DNA of 64,000 bases from Syntrophomonadaceae bacterium (GTDB lineage Bacteria > Bacillota > DSM-12270 > Thermacetogeniales > Thermacetogeniaceae): the NCBI GenBank assembly GCA_012840385.1, contig DULK01000078.1, forward strand, positions 62,001-126,000, written 5' to 3'. The notes under the pieces were generated by a model that did no database searches, was not told where the DNA came from, and saw only the letters and a program-made list of their open reading frames with translations. A program made the translations under genes and the position numbers. Each line of letters begins with the position of its first letter. Positions within the stretch are counted from its first letter, which is position 1. Positions 38,394 to 46,638 of this stretch are shown here, in pieces.

Positions 38394-38410
38394 ATTCCTT
38401 CATCAATTAA

Positions 38411-38463
38411 ATAAAAAGAAGGGTTTTGAATTTATGTAACGCTTCTGATTGCCAGAACCCCTT
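38411..38463 (-). terminator. Probable terminator after the DUF167 gene
   Basis: On the minus strand AAGGGGTT pairs with AACCCTT around an inner TTCTG/CAGAA hairpin and is followed by CTTTTTATTT. The outer stem has one mismatch or bulge. It begins four bases after the DUF167 stop codon and just ahead of the importer promoter. Confidence 0.5.
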
Positions 38464-38466
38464 TGT

Positions 38467-38772
38467 TTAAGGTTCGGGTTCGGGTAAGCCAGGTAGTAGT
38501 GCAACCACATCCTTAAGGGGCACTCCCTTTACTTCTACCAACTTTACCCTTCCCGTCTCTCCTTTGAGGATGGTAATGTTCCGGGCTCCACACTTAAATA
38601 CTTCACCCAAAAATTTCTTGAGCATCCTGTTGGCCTCACCCTCCACCGGTGGGGCGGTCAATTTAACCTTCAGGTGCTCATCAAATATTCCGACTATCTC
38701 ATTTTTCGCAGAACGGGGCTGCACCTTTACCTGAATCCGGACCCCTTGCCCGGTTGAAGTGATCCAGGACAT
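38467..38772 (-). CDS. DUF167 (YggU-type) protein
   Basis: 101 residues with the DUF167 pattern VRIQVKVQPRSAKNEIVGIFDEHLKVKLTAPPVEGEANRML. The family is small, widely conserved and of unknown function. It directly follows yggT (three bases), and this yggT-yggU pairing is seen in many bacteria. A GGGGG motif lies eight bases ahead of the ATG. Confidence 0.9.
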   Translation of the reverse strand: MSWITSTGQGVRIQVKVQPRSAKNEIVGIFDEHLKVKLTAPPVEGEANRMLKKFLGEVFKCGARNITILKGETGRVKLVEVKGVPLKDVVALLPGLPEPEP

Positions 38773-38775
38773 TCC

Positions 38776-39066
38776 TTAAACCCCCAGATAACGCAAGAGT
38801 TCGCTTACAAGGTAAACGGCTGCCGATCTCGCTATCTCCAGGGCAATGATGGCTAAAAAAGGGGAAAAGTCAACTCCCAGGCTTGTGACCGGCAGGATAC
38901 GCCGGCACAGATCCAGCACCGGTTCTGTCACCCTGTATATAAAACCAAGCACAGGGTGGTACTTGCGAGGGCGTATGAAGGATAAAAAAACTCTGGCCAG
39001 GATCAACCAGATGTAGATTTCAATGGCCAATGAAATTACAGTAACTGCCATCCTGGAGAAGCTCAT
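38776..39066 (-). CDS. yggT: YggT family membrane protein
   Basis: 96 residues, two hydrophobic segments (about 4-24 and 62-85) and the family motif VLGFIYRVTEPVLDLCRRILP. The Bacillus counterpart (ylmG) lies beside sepF; the family has been linked to cell division or osmotic stress, but no activity is assigned. Its ATG overlaps the proC stop by four bases. Confidence 0.9.
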   Translation of the reverse strand: MSFSRMAVTVISLAIEIYIWLILARVFLSFIRPRKYHPVLGFIYRVTEPVLDLCRRILPVTSLGVDFSPFLAIIALEIARSAAVYLVSELLRYLGV

Positions 39067-39875
39067 GACTGTAACTCCCCGGACTTTAGTGTCGCAGCCT
39101 CTACGGCACTCATCAGAAGACCCCGCAAACCACCCTTTTCCAAAACATGCAGCCCGGTGATGGTGCTCCCCCCCGGAGAAGAAACCATGTCTTTAAGCTG
39201 TCCCGGGTGACTGCCTCCTGACTGCAGCATCCTGGCAGTACCAAGCACTGTCTGTACGGCCAGGTCCACAGCTATCCTCCTCGGAAGCCCCATTTTCACT
39301 CCCCCGTCGGCCAGCGCCTCTACAATAACGGCAATGTAAGCAGGCCCACACCCGCTGAGACCTGTTACCGCATTCATGTTTCCCTCGGGAAGTGTCACTA
39401 CCCTCCCGACTGAACTGAACAGTTTTTCTGCCAGCTGCCTTTCTGCCTCTCCTGCAAACCTGCCCAAAGCGAGGGCCGTCACCCCCTCGCCGATCAAAGC
39501 AGGAAGATTGGGCATTGCCCTGATGACCGGGGTCCCCTCGGGAAGATGAGTCTCCAGGTAAGCCAGCTGAATTCCCGCCGCAACCGAAATCAGTAAATGA
39601 TCAGTTGTAACAAGGGGGTTTATCTCCTCTAAAACTGTTTTGACCACAGCCGGTTTTACTGCACAAATCACAATACCGGCAGTCTTTACGACATCCCGGT
39701 TGTCCCGGGTAGCTTTAACGGGGAACCTCTTAACAAGCACATCCAGTTGTGCCTGCTCCAGATCACTGATTATCACATCTTGGGGTGCCACAAGACCTGT
39801 ATTTATGAAACCCGCCACGAGGGCGCTTCCCATGGCACCTGCACCAATTACACCTATCTTTTTTCTGCTACCGAT
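39063..39875 (-). CDS. proC: Pyrroline-5-carboxylate reductase with apparent non-canonical start codon
   Basis: Last step of proline synthesis: NAD(P)H reduces pyrroline-5-carboxylate. The first ATG (39833) would remove the Rossmann loop: the in-frame sequence before it encodes KKIGVIGAGAMGSAL, the NADP-binding GxGxxG. Between an in-frame TAG and that point there is no ATG, GTG or TTG. An ATC at 39873-39875, eight bases after an AGGGGGG run and two bases before the sepF stop, is the best start, giving about 270 residues, the family length. AUU and AUA codons inside are alternatives. The C-terminal ProC motif KDMVSSPGGSTITGL is intact. Confidence 0.85.
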   Translation of the reverse strand: MGSRKKIGVIGAGAMGSALVAGFINTGLVAPQDVIISDLEQAQLDVLVKRFPVKATRDNRDVVKTAGIVICAVKPAVVKTVLEEINPLVTTDHLLISVAAGIQLAYLETHLPEGTPVIRAMPNLPALIGEGVTALALGRFAGEAERQLAEKLFSSVGRVVTLPEGNMNAVTGLSGCGPAYIAVIVEALADGGVKMGLPRRIAVDLAVQTVLGTARMLQSGGSHPGQLKDMVSSPGGSTITGLHVLEKGGLRGLLMSAVEAATLKSGELQS

Positions 39876-40314
39876 CTCTGATACCCCCCTGGTCTAGTTT
39901 GTGAAAAATTCTTTCCCGAAGATCGCCGGGGATTTCACCGGAATGAACTGAAACATTACTCGGGACGAAGAGAAATGTCTGAGCCGTAACCTTGAGTGTG
40001 CTACCGTTCAAGGCCAGAATGGCACCGCTTAAAAAGTCAATAATGCGCTGAGCAACATCTTTCGGGGCATTTTCAAAGTTTACTATAACCGGTTTCCGGT
40101 TTTTTAAGTATCCCACCAGCTTTTCTGACTCTTCGAAGGTCAACGGCTTTACAACGATAATCTTCATCTCAGGAGCGGAATGAAGGCTTAAGACCGCCGC
40201 GCCCTTATTACGGCTGCGAACCTCTACGGGCTGGAGTTCTTCCTCTTCTTCCTCCTCATAATTATCAGACAAACCGATAAAGTTCATAAATTTCTCAAAC
40301 CATCCAATACTCAA
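39868..40314 (-). CDS. sepF: Cell division protein SepF
   Basis: Bundles FtsZ and anchors it to the membrane. Begins with TTG and the amphipathic N-terminal membrane anchor MSIGWFEKFMNFIGLSD, an acidic linker, then the DUF552 core VVKPLTFEESEKLVGYLKNRKPVIVNFE and RIIDFLSGAILALNG. 148 residues. Its 3' end overlaps the proC coding region by eight bases. It sits in the ylmDEFG-like cluster downstream of ftsAZ and the sporulation genes. Confidence 0.95.
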   Translation of the reverse strand: MSIGWFEKFMNFIGLSDNYEEEEEEELQPVEVRSRNKGAAVLSLHSAPEMKIIVVKPLTFEESEKLVGYLKNRKPVIVNFENAPKDVAQRIIDFLSGAILALNGSTLKVTAQTFLFVPSNVSVHSGEIPGDLRERIFHKLDQGGIRDR

Positions 40315-40340
40315 GAAAAGTCACACCCCCGTTGTTAGTT

Positions 40341-41024
40341 TTAAGAACCAAAGAGAGCGCTCCCAATTCTTACCAGAGTTGCCCCCTCTTCCACCGCTAC
40401 TTCAAAATCGTTGCTCATCCCCATGGAGAGATGCCTGAGGTCAAGCCAGGGCTTCTTCTGCATCATATCTTCCTTTAACTCCCGCAGCCTGCGAAATACC
40501 GGACGCACCTCCTCAGGGTCCTCACAGTAGGGAGCAATGGTCATCAGGCCGCAGACCTTCAACCCTTTCATTTCCCGGATTTCATCCAGGAAATCAGGAA
40601 GTTCGGAGGGGGCAAGACCAAACTTGGTAGCCTCTCCGGAAACATTCACCTGAACCAGCACCTGCCACGCATACCCCTGGATGTCGCTCAATCTGTTGAG
40701 GGTAGCTGCCAGGCTCATGCTGTCCAGGGAATGGATCATACTGACCTTCCCTGCAAGGTACCTTGCCTTATTGCGCTGCAGGTGGCCAATAAAGTGCCAC
40801 TCCACCTGTTTATCAATAACATCGTATTTTTTAAGAAAATCTTGAACGCGGTTCTCCCCAAAAACGCTCAAACCGGTGGAAATGGCCTCTTTAAGCTGTT
40901 CTGCGTTAATCCCTTTGCTCACGGCGACGAGTTTTACATCCGCTTTCTGACGGCCTACCCTTTGACACGCCTCAGCTATCCTTCTATAGACGTCATTGAT
41001 ACGATTATTTAACGCTTCATTCAA
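40341..41024 (-). CDS. yggS: YggS family PLP-binding protein (pyridoxal phosphate homeostasis)
   Basis: 227 residues; PLP lysine in VKLVAVSKG near residue 33, FGENRVQDFLKKYDVI near 55 and WHFIGHLQRNKARYL near 78 are the YggS/PLPBP signature. The protein binds PLP without enzyme activity and balances vitamin B6 and amino-acid pools. Start TTG with GGAGG eight bases upstream. It lies directly ahead of sepF as in Bacillus (ylmE-ylmF). Confidence 0.95.
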   Translation of the reverse strand: MNEALNNRINDVYRRIAEACQRVGRQKADVKLVAVSKGINAEQLKEAISTGLSVFGENRVQDFLKKYDVIDKQVEWHFIGHLQRNKARYLAGKVSMIHSLDSMSLAATLNRLSDIQGYAWQVLVQVNVSGEATKFGLAPSELPDFLDEIREMKGLKVCGLMTIAPYCEDPEEVRPVFRRLRELKEDMMQKKPWLDLRHLSMGMSNDFEVAVEEGATLVRIGSALFGS

Positions 41025-41077
41025 CCAAGATTCCTCCTTACTCCCATGTTCGATAAAAAAAGGCCAGATCCTTCAAA

Positions 41078-42049
41078 TTAGATATCTTTTTGAATTCTGG
41101 TTGCCACCCATGGATTGACAACTATTTCAAGGCCGGGATCGATCCCTGTTACAGCTACCCTGTCCCCTAGCCTGCCCCTAACATCTACCTTGAGAAACCT
41201 GAATCCAAGGGGGGAATAGGTAAATACCCCTGTGGAGTGTTCATGTTGGACAAGAGCTTCAGCAGGAATAATTATTCCTTCGCACTCCTGTTTGATCACC
41301 TTCAAATTTAAAAGGCGGTCGTCGGGGAGACCCGGCTGAGCTTGCAAGACTTCGGCCACAACCAAAAGAATCTCACCAACCGCTTTTGTACCGACAATTT
41401 TCCCCTTCCCCGAGCCCCCGCTCCACTGCAACTCTACCGCATCTCCTCTGGAAAGATCGTCCTTCCCAACCTTATCCAGCTTGATAACCAAATAAGGCTC
41501 TGAAAGGTTGTCGATAATCTTAAAAACCGGCTCCCCTGCACCTGACACCTGAGAGTGATCCCCGACATCGCCTTTGAAATTTTTAAACAAGCCGGCCAGA
41601 TCCAGCCTGGACCATCGTTCGGGAACAAGCACGTCCTCCCATCCATCCGGGTGGTAACAAACAAACCCCGGGGTGGGGCTGGGCAGGTTGATTGACTCAC
41701 GGTTTTTTTCCATGCTTGGTGGAGGTTTTAGCTCTGCTACGACTTGACCGGAACGTACCAGGCTTCCTTCTGGCAGAAAGCGGACAAGGTAGCCGGGGCG
41801 CGGCGCCCTTACCACCGTCTCATTGCGCAGGATAATTGCCTGCCCGGAATAGCTTGCCGCAAGATTTCCCTCTTTGGCCTGCACGGTCTTCGCAGCACTC
41901 ACCAAATAAAACCGGTAAACCTGCTTACCGATCCAAAAAAACATACCGCAGACGGCGACAAATAACATGGCGCGCCCCAATAGAACACGCAGCCGTTTGA
42001 AGAATGCCGCCTTCCTTAGCCTTTCCCTTCTAGGCCGTCGGATTTTCAC
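41078..42049 (-). CDS. HlyD-like membrane-fusion (periplasmic adaptor type) protein
   Basis: About 323 residues. A basic N-terminus is followed by one hydrophobic segment (VLLGRAMLFVAVCGMFFWIG), then a lipoyl/barrel-like region (VRAPRPGYLVRFLPEGSLVRSGQVVAELKPP) characteristic of HlyD-type adaptors; no long coiled coil is seen. No partner transporter is in the window. The ATG at 42112 is buried in copZ; the GTG at 42049 overlaps copZ by only 20 bases and is my preferred start, though its Shine-Dalgarno spacing is short. Function unknown; similar genes are found beside yggS/sepF in related Clostridia. Confidence 0.75.
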   Translation of the reverse strand: MKIRRPRRERLRKAAFFKRLRVLLGRAMLFVAVCGMFFWIGKQVYRFYLVSAAKTVQAKEGNLAASYSGQAIILRNETVVRAPRPGYLVRFLPEGSLVRSGQVVAELKPPPSMEKNRESINLPSPTPGFVCYHPDGWEDVLVPERWSRLDLAGLFKNFKGDVGDHSQVSGAGEPVFKIIDNLSEPYLVIKLDKVGKDDLSRGDAVELQWSGGSGKGKIVGTKAVGEILLVVAEVLQAQPGLPDDRLLNLKVIKQECEGIIIPAEALVQHEHSTGVFTYSPLGFRFLKVDVRGRLGDRVAVTGIDPGLEIVVNPWVATRIQKDI

Positions 42050-42290
42050 CGCTCTTCTGCACCTCGTAACCGGCGTCGACAACGGCATTTTGAATGTCTG
42101 TAAGGGCCGCACTCTCAGGATCGTAAGTCACTTTGACCAGGCCTTTTTCGAGGTCCACCTCTACAACTTTGACTCCCTTAACCCCCCCTACGGACTTTTC
42201 AACCGCCATTTTACAATGTCCACAACTCATTCCCTTGACGACCAGAGTTATCGTCTTCAGTTCGCCCTTTCCTTCGCCACAACCAGGCAT
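42030..42290 (-). CDS. copZ: Copper chaperone / heavy-metal-associated (HMA) domain protein
   Basis: 86 residues. The metal-binding MSCGHCKMAVEKSV sits near residue 20, followed by KVVEVDLEKGLVKVTYDPESA of the ferredoxin-like HMA fold. The ATG at 42290 has AGGGGG seven bases ahead; the longer reading to 42392 would overlap pgeF. A short N-terminal extension with Cys (MPGCGEGKG) precedes the domain. No copper ATPase is adjacent, so the copper role is inferred from the motif. Confidence 0.85.
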   Translation of the reverse strand: MPGCGEGKGELKTITLVVKGMSCGHCKMAVEKSVGGVKGVKVVEVDLEKGLVKVTYDPESAALTDIQNAVVDAGYEVQKSGENPTA

Positions 42291-42301
42291 GTAAACACCC
42301 C

Positions 42302-43099
42302 CTATTCCAGCATTAGGATCGCGGCCATGCGCCCTGTAACACCTCGACTGCCGCGGTAAGAAAAGAACAAATCCTGGCGGCAGATGGTGCATAGCCCGCT
42401 TACTGTAATATTCTCCCCCTTTAGGCCGGCCTCATGCAGCACCAGGGCATTGGCACCCCAGAGATCGTATTTCCATTTTTTACTTCCAACAGGGTTCAGC
42501 AGCATCTGCCAGTCCCCGGGGAATGCACTTCTTACAGCCTCAATTACTTCTTCCCCGACCTCGTAGCAGCATGGCCCTGCGGCCGGAGAAAGGGCCGCCA
42601 GACAATCTTTCGGATCCGTCCCATACTCCTGGGCCATTTTTTCAACACACTTCAAGGCAATCCTGGCGACTGCCCCGCGCCACCCGGCATGCGCCAGTCC
42701 GATTACCCTGTGTACGGGGTCATACAGGTAGACGGCCTGGCAGTCCGCAACCAGGCAGGTTAGGGCAACACCTTGCAGAGATGTCACCTGGGCATCCGCA
42801 TCAACGACCTCTCTTCTGCCCGTTCCCCTTCGCTCCTTGATGACCAGAACACGGTCACCGTGAACCTGATTGGTTGTATGGAGTCGCCCGTCACTTATTC
42901 CCATACTCCTGCACAGCAGTCTTCTGTTCGCAGCCACGAATATGGGGTTGTCCTCTGTGTGAAACCCCAGATTGAGCGATGCAAAGGGACCCCTGCTGAA
43001 ACCCCCGTGTCTTGTTGTAAATACCGCCCGGGTACCCTTTCCATCGAATTCCGAAATCGAAAAATAGGGTGGTTCCTCTTGCTGGATTACAAATCCCAT
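42302..43099 (-). CDS. pgeF: Peptidoglycan editing factor PgeF / polyphenol oxidase family (YlmD)
   Basis: 265 residues. VFTTRHGGFSRGPFASLNLG is near residue 30, the zinc-binding HGD in TTNQVHGDRVL, Cys in LTCLVADCQAVYL and HAGWRGAVARI near 135. Older annotations name it laccase-domain or DUF152; PgeF removes wrongly inserted residues from UDP-MurNAc intermediates, and adenosine-deaminase-like activity is also reported. Its place near sepF/yggS matches Bacillus ylmD. Confidence 0.93.
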   Translation of the reverse strand: MGFVIQQEEPPYFSISEFDGKGTRAVFTTRHGGFSRGPFASLNLGFHTEDNPIFVAANRRLLCRSMGISDGRLHTTNQVHGDRVLVIKERRGTGRREVVDADAQVTSLQGVALTCLVADCQAVYLYDPVHRVIGLAHAGWRGAVARIALKCVEKMAQEYGTDPKDCLAALSPAAGPCCYEVGEEVIEAVRSAFPGDWQMLLNPVGSKKWKYDLWGANALVLHEAGLKGENITVSGLCTICRQDLFFSYRGSRGVTGRMAAILMLE

Positions 43100-43141
43100 T
43101 TTATCCTTACCGTTCCTATCAGTCCCTGGGCAACACTCACC

Positions 43142-43645
43142 TCAAAACTCCGCCTCGATCACTTTCCCGGCATTTAAGGATTCCGCAACCTTAATGACCC
43201 GCTGGTTCCGGGAACCCCGAAAAGCCAGGCTCAAATCCCGCTCCTCCCTGATATAACGCCCGTCTACGAGGAGATCGGAAACCTCCAGCAGGTCTCGAAT
43301 ATCTTGATCCCGGCGGGATTTTTTTAAAATTTCCTCAAAGGTATACCCGGTATAGGTGACGATATCCAATCCCATTTCCTTAATCCGCCGCCCCAGGGAG
43401 GCCAGGGGGCCCGGTTGGGCAAAGGGCTCACCCCCGGAGAAAGTAACCCCTTTGATCAGCCTGCTGCTCCGGATCATTTCCAAAACCTCATCCTCTTCTA
43501 CCTCACGCCCCCCTGTGAAGTCCCAGGTTTCGGGATTGTGACACCCATCGCAGTGGTGGGGACAGCCCTGGGTAAAAATAACAAACCTGATCCCCGGCCC
43601 GTCCACCACGCTCTCTTTATCATAACCGGAAATTCTCAGTTTCAT
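43142..43645 (-). CDS. nrdG: Anaerobic ribonucleotide reductase activating protein
   Basis: Radical-SAM activase that makes the glycyl radical in NrdD. The CxxxCxxC cluster motif reads GCPHHCDGCHNPETWDF near residue 30, followed by the SAM-binding GVTFSGGEPFAQP near 70. 167 residues, normal. It lies 27 bases downstream of nrdD, and together with nrdR forms a strictly anaerobic dNTP synthesis operon. Confidence 0.96.
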   Translation of the reverse strand: MKLRISGYDKESVVDGPGIRFVIFTQGCPHHCDGCHNPETWDFTGGREVEEDEVLEMIRSSRLIKGVTFSGGEPFAQPGPLASLGRRIKEMGLDIVTYTGYTFEEILKKSRRDQDIRDLLEVSDLLVDGRYIREERDLSLAFRGSRNQRVIKVAESLNAGKVIEAEF

Positions 43646-43672
43646 TGTTCTCCTACTCCACCTTCATGGAAT

Positions 43673-45694
43673 TTATAAATCTTTGCAGTGCGGCAACCGG
43701 TCCCGCAGTTCGGCAACCTTTCCGTCGTTGAAACGGTCCACGGTACTCAGGTACCCGGTGATCCGGCGCACCCGGCGTATTGCGGTGGAGCCGCAACGAG
43801 GGCATTCCGGTTCATTGATGACCCCCAGCAGGTTACAGCCGGTACAGAAGTCAACCGGGTAATTGATCCCGGCATAGCCCATGTCGCATTCCGCCATGTG
43901 CCGCAGAATGGCTTCCACCGCCTCCAGGTTATGCTGTGGTGGTGAGGCCATCTCCACATAGCTGATATGCCCGGCGTTGCAGTATTTGTGATAGGGGCCT
44001 TCCAGGCTGATCTTGTCATAGAAGCTGATCGGGAAGTAAACAGGAATGTGGAAAGAGTTTGTATAGTACTCCCGGTTGGTAACCCCCGGTATTATCCCGA
44101 ATTCTTTCTGATCCAACCGGACAAACCGACCGCAGAGCCCCTCGGCTGGAGTGGCCAGCAGGGTGTAATTAAGGTTGAAGCGCTCACAGGCCTCATCCAC
44201 TTTTTTCCTCATGTAGGCCACGATCTCAAGCCCCAACTCCTGGGACTCCTCTTTCTGGCCGTGGTGATAACCGGTCAGGGCAACCAGCGCCTCGGCCAAA
44301 CCGATAAAACCTACGCTCAGTGTGCCGTTGACGATGGCGGGCTCTATGGAATCGCACTCCTTCAGGCCCTCCGACCCGAGATAAAGACCCTGTCCCATGA
44401 CAAAGGGAAGATCCTTCACCTTTAACTTGCATTGTACCTTGAACCGGTGGTGTAGCTGGTTTATCGTCAGTTCCAAAACCTCATCCAACATCCGGTAAAA
44501 GGTTTTCAGATTGCGCTCGGCCCTGATCCCCAGCCTCGGCAGATTAATTGTGGTAAAGGAAAGGTTCCCCCGTCCCACTGTGACGGCGGGACCCCGACGG
44601 TTGTCCATCACCCTGGTGCGGCACCCCATGTAAGCCACCTGGTCACCGTATTTCTTATTGAATGAAGAGTCCATAAAGCTAAAGGTCGGGTTCAGGCGCT
44701 TGCTGGCAACCCGCATGGCCAACTCGAAGAGATCATAGTTGGGGTCCCCGGGATCAAAGTTAACCCCCTTCTTAACCCTGAAGATAACATTTGGAAAGAT
44801 GGGGTTTTCCCCTCGCCCCAGCCCCGCCTCGTAGGCCAGCAGGAAATTCCGCGTCACTTTCCGTCCGGCCTCGGAGGTGTCCGTCCCCAGGTTAATGGAG
44901 GAAAATGGGACCTGGCTCCCCGCCCTGCTATGCATGCTGTTCAGGTTGTACACCAGGGCTTCCATGGCCTGGTAGACCTCGTCCTCATCAGCACCGTCAA
45001 CAAATGGTGCCATTTGGGTGTCAAAAAAGGGAAATGATTGCCCTCCAAACATGTCATTTTGCGAGCTCTGAAGAATTATTGCAGCCAGGGCGGTAGCCGA
45101 AGCCGGCCGCTTGGGTGGCCTGATATAGCCGTGTCCTGTGTTGAATCCTTCTTTCAAAAGCCGATCTAAAGGGATTTGAAGGCAATTACAGGTAGTAGCG
45201 TAGAAGTCGAGGTCGTGAATATGGATGTCACCTCTGCTATGGGCAAGCGAAAAATCTTCATCCAGCAAGCGGGTTAAATAAAACTTCCTGCTTGCTGCAC
45301 TGGCAATCTGCAGCATCTTAGCCGAGGGAGAGTTGCCCACGTTGGCGTTATCCTTATCGGTCTCCTTGATGATGTCCTCCACCACGTCCATCAATTCGCT
45401 TTTAGCCTCGCGCAGGCGGGTACGCTTGTCCCTGTAAAGGATATAGGCCTTGGCAGTCCTGGCATGCCCTTTCTCGATCAAAACCTTTTCCACGATGTCC
45501 TGGACATCCTCAACCCCAAAAATCTCCCCGTTATACTTTTGTTTAAGCATCCGGAGAACTTCCAGGGTCAATGCCACCGCGGTCTCGCGATCCTCCCCCC
45601 CCACGGCGCGGGCTGCCTTGAATATGGCATCGGTGATCTTGGTGTCGTCGAACGGTACTTCCCGTCCATCCCTTTTCCTAATCGTGGTAAACAA
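43673..45694 (-). CDS. nrdD: Anaerobic ribonucleoside-triphosphate reductase (class III)
   Basis: Reduces NTPs to dNTPs by a glycyl-radical mechanism. The N-terminal ATP-cone (IRKRDGREVPFDDTKI) is at residues 5-90; the zinc site CTGCNLLG...CPRCGS is near residue 625 and the glycyl radical Gly is in RITGYLSTVDRFN near 650. 673 residues. Start TTG with GGAGG upstream. It needs NrdG encoded next. Confidence 0.97.
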   Translation of the reverse strand: MFTTIRKRDGREVPFDDTKITDAIFKAARAVGGEDRETAVALTLEVLRMLKQKYNGEIFGVEDVQDIVEKVLIEKGHARTAKAYILYRDKRTRLREAKSELMDVVEDIIKETDKDNANVGNSPSAKMLQIASAASRKFYLTRLLDEDFSLAHSRGDIHIHDLDFYATTCNCLQIPLDRLLKEGFNTGHGYIRPPKRPASATALAAIILQSSQNDMFGGQSFPFFDTQMAPFVDGADEDEVYQAMEALVYNLNSMHSRAGSQVPFSSINLGTDTSEAGRKVTRNFLLAYEAGLGRGENPIFPNVIFRVKKGVNFDPGDPNYDLFELAMRVASKRLNPTFSFMDSSFNKKYGDQVAYMGCRTRVMDNRRGPAVTVGRGNLSFTTINLPRLGIRAERNLKTFYRMLDEVLELTINQLHHRFKVQCKLKVKDLPFVMGQGLYLGSEGLKECDSIEPAIVNGTLSVGFIGLAEALVALTGYHHGQKEESQELGLEIVAYMRKKVDEACERFNLNYTLLATPAEGLCGRFVRLDQKEFGIIPGVTNREYYTNSFHIPVYFPISFYDKISLEGPYHKYCNAGHISYVEMASPPQHNLEAVEAILRHMAECDMGYAGINYPVDFCTGCNLLGVINEPECPRCGSTAIRRVRRITGYLSTVDRFNDGKVAELRDRLPHCKDL

Positions 45695-45718
45695 AATCCA
45701 GTCTCCTCCCCTACTGAA

Positions 45719-46186
45719 TCAACTATTGGACTTACCCTCAACGCCTAACTCTTCCAGGCAAGTAAGGATTTCTCCTACATCCTTAAACTCACGGTAAACG
45801 GAGGCGAAACGCACATAAGCCACCTTGTCCACCTTCCGCAGGCGCTCCATTACCATATGGCCTATGGTTTGGCTGGATACCTCCGATTCCGGGCAATCCC
45901 TTAAGGATCTCTCGATTTCATCAACCATCATGGACAGGGTATCCAGTGTGGCGTGCCTTTTTTCGCAGGCCTTCATAATCCCGCGCAGCAGCTTTTCACG
46001 GTCAAACAGCTCCCGCCTTCCGTCTTTTTTTACAACCCACAGCGGAACCTCCTCGATCCGCTCGTAGGTGGTAAACCGCCTCCCGCAGAGCAGACACTCG
46101 CGGCGGCGCCTGATTTCGTTACCATCCTCCACGGAGCGGGAATCGAGCACCCTTGATTCCCCTTTTTTACAATAAGGGCAACGCAA
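45719..46186 (-). CDS. nrdR: Transcriptional repressor NrdR
   Basis: Zinc-ribbon plus ATP-cone repressor of ribonucleotide reductase genes. CPYCKKGESRVLDSR and ECLLCGRRFTTYER give the four zinc cysteines (residues about 3-35), followed by the ATP-cone VVKKDGRRELFDREKL. The ATG at 46201 overlaps its own GGAGG; the TTG at 46186 is spaced seven bases from GGAGGG and begins MRCPYCK, the family start, giving 155 residues. It heads the nrdD-nrdG operon it presumably controls. Confidence 0.95.
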   Translation of the reverse strand: MRCPYCKKGESRVLDSRSVEDGNEIRRRRECLLCGRRFTTYERIEEVPLWVVKKDGRRELFDREKLLRGIMKACEKRHATLDTLSMMVDEIERSLRDCPESEVSSQTIGHMVMERLRKVDKVAYVRFASVYREFKDVGEILTCLEELGVEGKSNS

Positions 46187-46227
46187 GTCGGTTCCCTCCA
46201 ATATCTTGGGTTTCTGTTAATAATATA

Positions 46228-46243
46228 ACACAACATATAGTAC
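46228..46243 (-). promoter_or_regulatory. Possible NrdR box upstream of nrdR-nrdD-nrdG
   Basis: The plus strand reads ACACAACATATAGTAC, matching 13 of 16 positions of the NrdR-box pattern ACACWATATATWGTGT. An adjacent partial inverted repeat TGTTA-N6-TAACA lies at about 46215-46230. Both fall in the 80 bases ahead of nrdR, where the promoter should be. Confidence 0.45.
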
Positions 46244-46266
46244 AGTAAATCCTGCCAAAGGCCCAT

Positions 46267-46290
46267 AAAAAAAGTCCCTATTTATGGGAC
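46267..46290 (-). terminator. Intrinsic terminator after ylmC/ymxH
   Basis: Minus-strand stem GTCCC/GGGAC with a 7-base loop followed by seven T. It lies about 30 bases after the ylmC stop and separates the sporulation block from nrdR. Confidence 0.75.
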
Positions 46291-46318
46291 CTAAGTCGTC
46301 TTAATTGCTCTTCAATTT

Positions 46319-46576
46319 TCAGGACGTTTTCTGGGGAGAACCAGGGGAGAGGTCCACCAGAATAACATCAACCCCGATTCTCACAATCTTCTCCCAGGTC
46401 ACAACCAATTCGTCATTCCTGGCAAAGATACTGAAAGGGCGGTTGTTTCCGGGCAGGATGATCGCCTTGATTTTGCCGGTATCAAGATCGATATCTATAT
46501 CTTTAATCAATCCTAAACGTTTGCCATCGGCGATATTGATGACATCACGCAGCCTTAGTTCAGAGATCTTAACCAC
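46319..46576 (-). CDS. YlmC/YmxH family PRC-barrel sporulation protein
   Basis: About 85 residues, with the PRC-barrel pattern ISELRLRDVINIADGKRLGLIKDIDIDLDTGKI and ELVVTWEKIVRIGVDVILVD. The family is conserved in endospore formers; the function is not established. The outer GTG (46588) touches the GAGGAGG; the GTG at 46576 gives the family start MVKISEL. It lies downstream of spoIIR, sigG and sigE, the Bacillus order (sigG-ylmA-ylmC). Confidence 0.88.
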   Translation of the reverse strand: MVKISELRLRDVINIADGKRLGLIKDIDIDLDTGKIKAIILPGNNRPFSIFARNDELVVTWEKIVRIGVDVILVDLSPGSPQKTS

Positions 46577-46638
46577 ACAAACTGCCACCTCCTCAATATC
46601 AATACAGTATATGAAAGGAGGCGGACGTTTGTTCCAGA

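Noticed and set aside
38186-38466. Purine riboswitch upstream of the BMP importer
   Set aside because: The conserved purine core and loop-loop sequences are not seen; only a generic stem remains.
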